DNA from: Comamonadaceae bacterium
GTDB lineage: Bacteria; Pseudomonadota; Gammaproteobacteria; Burkholderiales; Burkholderiaceae_C
Direction: 5' to 3'
Assembly (NCBI GenBank): GCA_947466165.1
Contig: CANIDW010000034.1
Location: forward strand, 1 to 9,576
Length of the DNA: 9,576 nt
The notes below the pieces were generated by a model. That model was not told where the DNA came from, searched no databases, and worked only from the letters and a program-made list of their open reading frames with translations. Below are positions 6,469 to 9,576 of the stretch, in pieces. Position numbers and translations under genes: made by a program. Position 1 is the first letter of the stretch, and each line of letters begins with the position of its first letter.

Positions 6469-7092
6469 ATGAAAGCTAAAGGACACGTTTTCATCGTCGA
6501 TGACGATGCCGAAATACGTCTTCACCTGGGCAATTTGCTTCGCCATGTAGGCTACAGCGTCAGTGACTTTGGCAGCGCCAAGGAGTTCTTGGCCACTGAC
6601 GAAAATCTCGAAGCGTCGGTCTTGGTGCTGGACATGCGTATGCCCATCATGAGTGGGCTGGATTTACAGAAATCCCTTCGCGCCAAGGGATCGGACGTAC
6701 CCATCATCTACATCAGTGGCGAGAGCCGGAGTCAAGAAATCATCGACGCCATGAAGGGCGGTGCGATAGATTTTTTGTGGAAACCTTTCTCTCATAACCA
6801 GCTGGTTGAAGCCATTGAAAAAGGCTTGAATCTTGATCAGCAACATCACAAAAATCGCAAACACTCAAAGCATGTAGAGAAGCTGTATGAGACGCTGAGC
6901 CGGCGCGAAAAGTCAATTTTTGCGCTTATGCTTTTGGGTCATGGAAACAAAGACATTGCTGCACAGTTGAGTGTCATGCCAGACACTGTAAAAAAATACC
7001 GTGCGCAGGTGTTCGAAAAAATGCAGGTTGACAACCTGGCCGCTTTGCTTGATTTGTGTAAAGGTTTTGAGCTGCCCGCTGAGATGGATTGA
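6469..7092 (+). CDS. FixJ/NarL-type response regulator with LuxR-type HTH
   Basis: A 207-residue two-component transcription regulator. The receiver domain (about 5-120) has the acidic pair at D11-D13 (VDDDAE), phospho-acceptor Asp55 in VLVLDMRMPIMSG, Ser83 in YISGES and Lys105 in FLWKPF, so the phosphorylation site is complete. After a basic linker (about 125-137), a LuxR/FixJ-type helix-turn-helix spans about 143-190 (LSRREKSIFALMLLGHGNKDIAAQLSV, with recognition helix DTVKKYRAQVFEKM; shown here in shortened parts). The start is the ATG with a GAAGG ribosome binding site; a GTG 36 bases upstream is rejected. It is divergent from the bactofilin-mreB-kinase cluster. The kinase's HELNQPLA phospho-acceptor type usually pairs with FixJ-like regulators, so I infer that they are partners. 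Likely targets are the divergent intergenic region and perhaps the downstream barrel-protein gene. Confidence 0.92.
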   Translation: MKAKGHVFIVDDDAEIRLHLGNLLRHVGYSVSDFGSAKEFLATDENLEASVLVLDMRMPIMSGLDLQKSLRAKGSDVPIIYISGESRSQEIIDAMKGGAIDFLWKPFSHNQLVEAIEKGLNLDQQHHKNRKHSKHVEKLYETLSRREKSIFALMLLGHGNKDIAAQLSVMPDTVKKYRAQVFEKMQVDNLAALLDLCKGFELPAEMD

Positions 7093-7185
7093 TACTCTTT
7101 ATGTAAGCAATTCAAGTGGTTGGCTATTGAGCTGCATCCATTCAAAGATTAAGCTTCGGATATGGCAACGCGGTGTTTTTTGATT

Positions 7186-7200
7186 CCCAAAAATTTTGGG
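7186..7200. repeat. Perfect 15-base inverted repeat, candidate operator
   Basis: CCCAAAAATTTTGGG is a perfect inverted repeat of two seven-base arms around one central A. It sits 53-67 bases before the start of the barrel-protein gene, in the 160-base gap after the response regulator. No T-run follows on either strand in the direction needed for a terminator. A dimeric regulator's operator is the natural reading. I saw no second copy of this exact sequence in the window. Confidence 0.45.
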
Positions 7201-7240
7201 TACCGCTGCTCCATTTGAAGCCGACTGCCCTTTTTTATCT

Positions 7241-7245
7241 AGGAG
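7241..7245 (+). promoter_or_regulatory. Strong ribosome binding site of barrel-protein gene
   Basis: AGGAG lies seven bases before the ATG at 7253. It is the clearest Shine-Dalgarno sequence in the window and fixes the start, immediately ahead of a well-formed signal peptide. Confidence 0.8.
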
Positions 7246-7252
7246 CTGATAC

Positions 7253-7906
7253 ATGAATCGTTATTCACTCCACCGAAAAGCTTTCTTCTTTTTATTGGCT
7301 TTCGTGTGCAGCTTTGAAGCCCAAGCCGGTCGACCTTTGACTGTGGACGATGCCAATGTCAATGACGTGGGCGAGGGCCAAGTGGAGGGCTGGTGGACAC
7401 GCTCGCCGAATGGCACGCGCAGCTGGACAGTGGCACCGGCCTATGCGCCCATCAAGAATGTGGAGCTGGGGGCGGGCATCTCTCGAGAGCAGAAAACCGG
7501 GCTTCAAAGCGTGAATGTGCAGGCCAAATTTCGCATTACCGAATCACAAGAAAAGGGCTGCAATTTGGGTGCAGTTGTCGGCACCGCCCGCACTGACGGC
7601 GAGGCATCGAAGGCGTATGTGAACGGGCTTTTCACTTGCAATCACCCCTCACTCGGCAGTCTTCACACCAATTTGGGTGCGCTGGATTTTCCGAAAAGCC
7701 AACGCATAGGCACATGGGGCTTGGCATGGGAGCGTGCTTACGGCGAAGTCACCGCCCATGTAGAGGTTTATGGACAACGGCAAGAAACGCCCACATGGGC
7801 CACCGGCTTACGAATGAACATCCTGCCTAAGCTGCAAATCGATGCCAGCGTGGGTCGTCAATCGGGTCAAAACCTGCTGACACTGGGGACTAAGTGGATG
7901 TTCTGA
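7253..7906 (+). CDS. Secreted, probably outer-membrane beta-barrel protein of unknown function
   Basis: A 217-residue exported protein. Residues 1-25 are a classic Sec signal peptide: basic start (NRYSLHRK), hydrophobic core (AFFFLLAFVCSF) and AQA-G cleavage after residue 25. The mature 192 residues show alternating hydrophobic and polar strands rich in Gly, Trp and Tyr (QVEGWWTRS, SWTVAPAYAPI, VELGAGISRE, LQIDASVGRQSG), and the last residue is Phe (GTKWMF), a typical outer-membrane barrel ending. Two mature cysteines, 103 and 129, could form a disulfide. I do not recognise a named family or transported substrate. It follows the response regulator on the same strand after 160 bases and has its own strong ribosome binding site and an upstream inverted repeat, so it may be separately regulated, perhaps by that regulator. 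The localisation is well supported; the function is unknown. Confidence 0.82.
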   Translation: MNRYSLHRKAFFFLLAFVCSFEAQAGRPLTVDDANVNDVGEGQVEGWWTRSPNGTRSWTVAPAYAPIKNVELGAGISREQKTGLQSVNVQAKFRITESQEKGCNLGAVVGTARTDGEASKAYVNGLFTCNHPSLGSLHTNLGALDFPKSQRIGTWGLAWERAYGEVTAHVEVYGQRQETPTWATGLRMNILPKLQIDASVGRQSGQNLLTLGTKWMF

Positions 7907-7912
7907 TGTTCT

Positions 7913-7929
7913 GAAAAACACCGTTTTTC
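7913..7929. terminator. Weak possible bidirectional terminator between convergent genes
   Basis: GAAAAAC (7913-7919) and GTTTTTC (7923-7929) are perfect reverse complements around a three-base loop. They sit exactly between the ends of the barrel-protein gene (stop at 7906) and the convergent dehydrogenase (stop at 7936). Each strand has a run of five T in the second arm. The stem has few GC pairs, so strength is doubtful, but position and symmetry suit a shared terminator. Confidence 0.35.
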
Positions 7930-7935
7930 CACAGT

Positions 7936-8691
7936 TTAAAAGGCGTACTTTCTCAATCCACCATCCACCGGTATCACCGCCCCCGTGATGTAAGAAGCCA
8001 CAGGCGAAGCCAAAAACACCGCCAAAGCTGCCAACTCCTCCGGTTCGCCGTAGCGCCCCACGGGAATCTGCGTACGGGATTGTTCCGCGCGAAACTCCGG
8101 TGAATATTTGCGGAGGATTTGCTCGCTCATGATGCGTCCGGGCTGTATGCAGTTGACGTTGACGCCGTGCGGGCCGACTTCGCGTGACAGGCCTTTTGAC
8201 CAAGCATGTATCGCGGCCTTGGTCGGTGAGGCCGCGATCATGTGTTCAGGTTCGGATTTGCCGCTGATGTTGATGATGCGGCCCCATTTTCGCTGCATCA
8301 TGCCGGGCAGGGCTGCGTGAGTCAGCTGGCGCACGCGCACGAAGTTGAGCGTCATTGATTCGTCCCATGCGCTGTCGGGCGTATCAACGTGGATATGTCC
8401 TTTGCTGCCGCCCGCACTGTTGATAAGAATATCGATAGTGCCCATGGCTTTTTCAGCGGCTTGAGCCAGGCGCGTGGGTGCGTCAGGCTCAGTGACGTCG
8501 ATCACGATGATGTGCGGGGTTTTGTAGCCTGCTGCCGTGATTTCTGCGGCGAGTTCGTCAAGCAAGTTTTTGCGGCGGGCTGCGATGCAGGTTTGCACGC
8601 CTTCAGCGGCGAGCGCTTTGGCTATGGCGCGACCTATGCCCTGGCTTGCGCCAGTGACTAATGCGGTTTTGTCGTTTAACTGTAAGTCCAT
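7936..8691 (-). CDS. Short-chain dehydrogenase/reductase lacking the catalytic tyrosine
   Basis: A 251-residue Rossmann-fold protein of the classical SDR type (same length as FabG). Cofactor motifs are intact: TGASQGIG (13-20), INSAGG (90-95, the NAG motif) and the structural Asn116 (MTLNF). Arg39-Arg40 after the second strand suggest a preference for NADPH. Ser143 (NISGKS) and Lys158 (SPTKAA) occupy catalytic positions, but the residue four before the lysine, normally Tyr, is Ala154 (AASPTK). The C-terminal PVDGG is also typical. Without tyrosine, ordinary carbonyl reduction is doubtful. It may use another residue, act on unusual substrates or serve another role. It begins 49 bases downstream of the tRNA-Ser on the same strand and converges on the barrel-protein gene. 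The SDR fold is certain; the substrate is unknown. Confidence 0.9.
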   Translation of the reverse strand: MDLQLNDKTALVTGASQGIGRAIAKALAAEGVQTCIAARRKNLLDELAAEITAAGYKTPHIIVIDVTEPDAPTRLAQAAEKAMGTIDILINSAGGSKGHIHVDTPDSAWDESMTLNFVRVRQLTHAALPGMMQRKWGRIINISGKSEPEHMIAASPTKAAIHAWSKGLSREVGPHGVNVNCIQPGRIMSEQILRKYSPEFRAEQSRTQIPVGRYGEPEELAALAVFLASPVASYITGAVIPVDGGLRKYAF

Positions 8692-8740
8692 GCTTTATAA
8701 ATTGACAGACTTGGCCGTCATGCGGATGAAGCCAGATCAC

Positions 8741-8828
8741 TGGCGGAAGCTCAGGGATTCGAACCCTGGAAACCTTTCGGTTTGCCGGTTTTCAAGACCG
8801 GTGCAATCGACCACTCTGCCAAGCTTCC
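8741..8828 (-). tRNA. tRNA-Ser (anticodon UGA)
   Basis: An 88-base tRNA on the minus strand, including an encoded CCA end (8741-8743). The acceptor stem pairs GGAAGCT with AGCTTCC, followed by discriminator G. The anticodon stem CCGGT/ACCGG encloses loop CTTGAAA, with anticodon TGA at 8794-8792. The T-loop GGTTCGAATCC is canonical, and a long variable arm (ACCGAAAGGT) identifies a class II serine tRNA. It reads UCA and, through wobble, other UCN codons. Confidence 0.97.
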
Positions 8829-8837
8829 AATACGTAA

Positions 8838-8865
8838 AGTTTAACCTGTGCGGACCAGTTGACAG
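8838..8865 (-). promoter_or_regulatory. Possible promoter of tRNA-Ser
   Basis: On the minus strand, CTGTCA (8865-8860) and TAAACT (8843-8838) each match four of six sigma70 consensus bases with a 16-base spacer. Transcription would start within the nine bases before the tRNA. The spacing is plausible, the matches are modest, and no experimental support is visible. Confidence 0.3.
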
Positions 8866-8873
8866 TCTGCAAG

Positions 8874-9530
8874 TCAGCTGGACTTGAGCATGCCGCGGGT
8901 TTCAATGAACTCGATCACCTGCGCCAGGCCTGTTTGGGTCTTCAGGTTGGTCATCACAAAGGGTTTGAGTCCCTTGGCTGTGGTGCGCATGCGCACGGTG
9001 TCAGCTTCCATCACGCCCAGGTCGGCGCCCACGTAAGGGGCCAGGTCGGTCTTGTTGATGACGAAGAGATCGCTCTTGGTGATGCCGGGGCCGCCTTTGC
9101 GTGGAATTTTTTCGCCGGCTGCCACGTCGATCACATAAATCGTCAGGTCGCTCAGCTCGGGGCTGAAGGTAGCGGCCAGGTTATCTCCGCCGGACTCCAC
9201 AAACACCACATCGGCATTCGGAAAATCCACCAGCATGCGGTCAATCGCCTCGAGGTTGATGGAGGCGTCTTCACGAATGGCAGTGTGCGGGCAGCCGCCG
9301 GTTTCTACGCCCATGATGCGCTCGGCGTCCAGCGCGCCGCTCACCGTCAGCAGGCGCTGGTCTTCTTTGGTGTAGATGTCGTTGGTGATCGCCACCAGGT
9401 CGTACTTTGCTTTCATGCCCTTGCAGAGCATCTCGAGCAAGGTGGTTTTGCCGGAGCCGACGGGGCCGCCTATGCCCACGCGCAGGGGCGGTAGTTTTTT
9501 GGTGCGGTTGGCAATGTGGTGCAGACTCAT
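8874..9530 (-). CDS. ureG: Urease accessory GTPase UreG
   Basis: A 218-residue SIMIBI-class GTPase that delivers nickel to urease together with UreF, UreH/UreD and UreE. Motifs in order: P-loop [10 protein letters not shown] (21-30), the nickel-binding Cys80-Pro-His82 in [13 protein letters not shown], the ESGGDNL switch region (112-118) and guanine-specific NKTD (159-162). Length and sequence are typical of full-length proteobacterial UreG, and no key residue is missing. It starts at the ATG at 9530 with only a weak ribosome binding site. The 46 bases upstream to the window edge are too short to show whether ureF precedes it, as is usual. UreG is commonly the last gene of a ure cluster, which fits the tRNA gene following on the same strand 45 bases after its stop. 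Confidence 0.97.
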   Translation of the reverse strand: MSLHHIANRTKKLPPLRVGIGGPVGSGKTTLLEMLCKGMKAKYDLVAITNDIYTKEDQRLLTVSGALDAERIMGVETGGCPHTAIREDASINLEAIDRMLVDFPNADVVFVESGGDNLAATFSPELSDLTIYVIDVAAGEKIPRKGGPGITKSDLFVINKTDLAPYVGADLGVMEADTVRMRTTAKGLKPFVMTNLKTQTGLAQVIEFIETRGMLKSS

Positions 9531-9576
9531 GGCGGACTTTAAGGTGGATGAAAAAATGTTTAAGAACGAAACAAGC

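Noticed and set aside
7215..7241. TTGAAG with TATCTA as promoter of the barrel-protein gene
   Set aside because: The -10 would touch the ribosome binding site, so the transcript would start after it.
8741..8828. tRNA-Ser as an integration site of a mobile element
   Set aside because: No integrase, no repeat of the tRNA 3' end and no foreign gene set are visible nearby.
8859..9494. Long open frame on the plus strand opposite ureG
   Set aside because: It is antisense to a clear UreG; its His- and Gly-rich translation is a mirror of the ureG codons.

Overview
The window reads as a chromosomal segment of a Gram-negative betaproteobacterium, probably Burkholderiales and perhaps Comamonadaceae. 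This is inferred from protein character (UreG, a proteobacterial MreB, an outer-membrane barrel-like protein) and a mid-range GC content that varies by gene; nothing in the sequence names the species. It is densely coding, with no gene-free stretch over about 220 bases. I see no insertion sequence, integrase, phage gene or CRISPR array.

Left part, plus strand (212-2603): a bactofilin, a membrane-anchored M23 (LytM-type) peptidoglycan endopeptidase and a second bactofilin form a tight cluster in which the last two genes overlap. A small winged-helix DNA-binding protein follows after a 134-base gap. Its 3' end overlaps the end of a class I glutamine amidotransferase gene on the other strand.

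Middle part, minus strand (6250 down to 2561): a third, minimal bactofilin is followed two bases later by a full-length MreB actin homologue, then a seven-transmembrane sensor histidine kinase, then the glutamine amidotransferase. No mreC or mreD follows this mreB, so it looks like an accessory copy outside the usual mreBCD operon. Divergent from it, across a 218-base intergenic region, is a FixJ/NarL-type response regulator (6469-7092), the likely partner of the kinase.

Right part: a secreted, probably outer-membrane barrel protein of unknown function (7253-7906) is preceded by a perfect 15-base inverted repeat. On the minus strand lie a short-chain dehydrogenase in which alanine replaces the catalytic tyrosine, a tRNA-Ser(UGA), and ureG for urease maturation.

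The most interesting unit is the cytoskeleton and cell-wall locus at 212-7092. Three bactofilins of different architecture, an M23 hydrolase with all its metal and catalytic residues, an extra MreB and a kinase/regulator pair lie within 7 kb. My inference is a regulated, localised cell-wall remodelling system: bactofilin polymers position the hydrolase and the extra MreB guides synthesis, under control of a membrane-sensing two-component system. The families are recognisable individually; the combination is what deserves attention.
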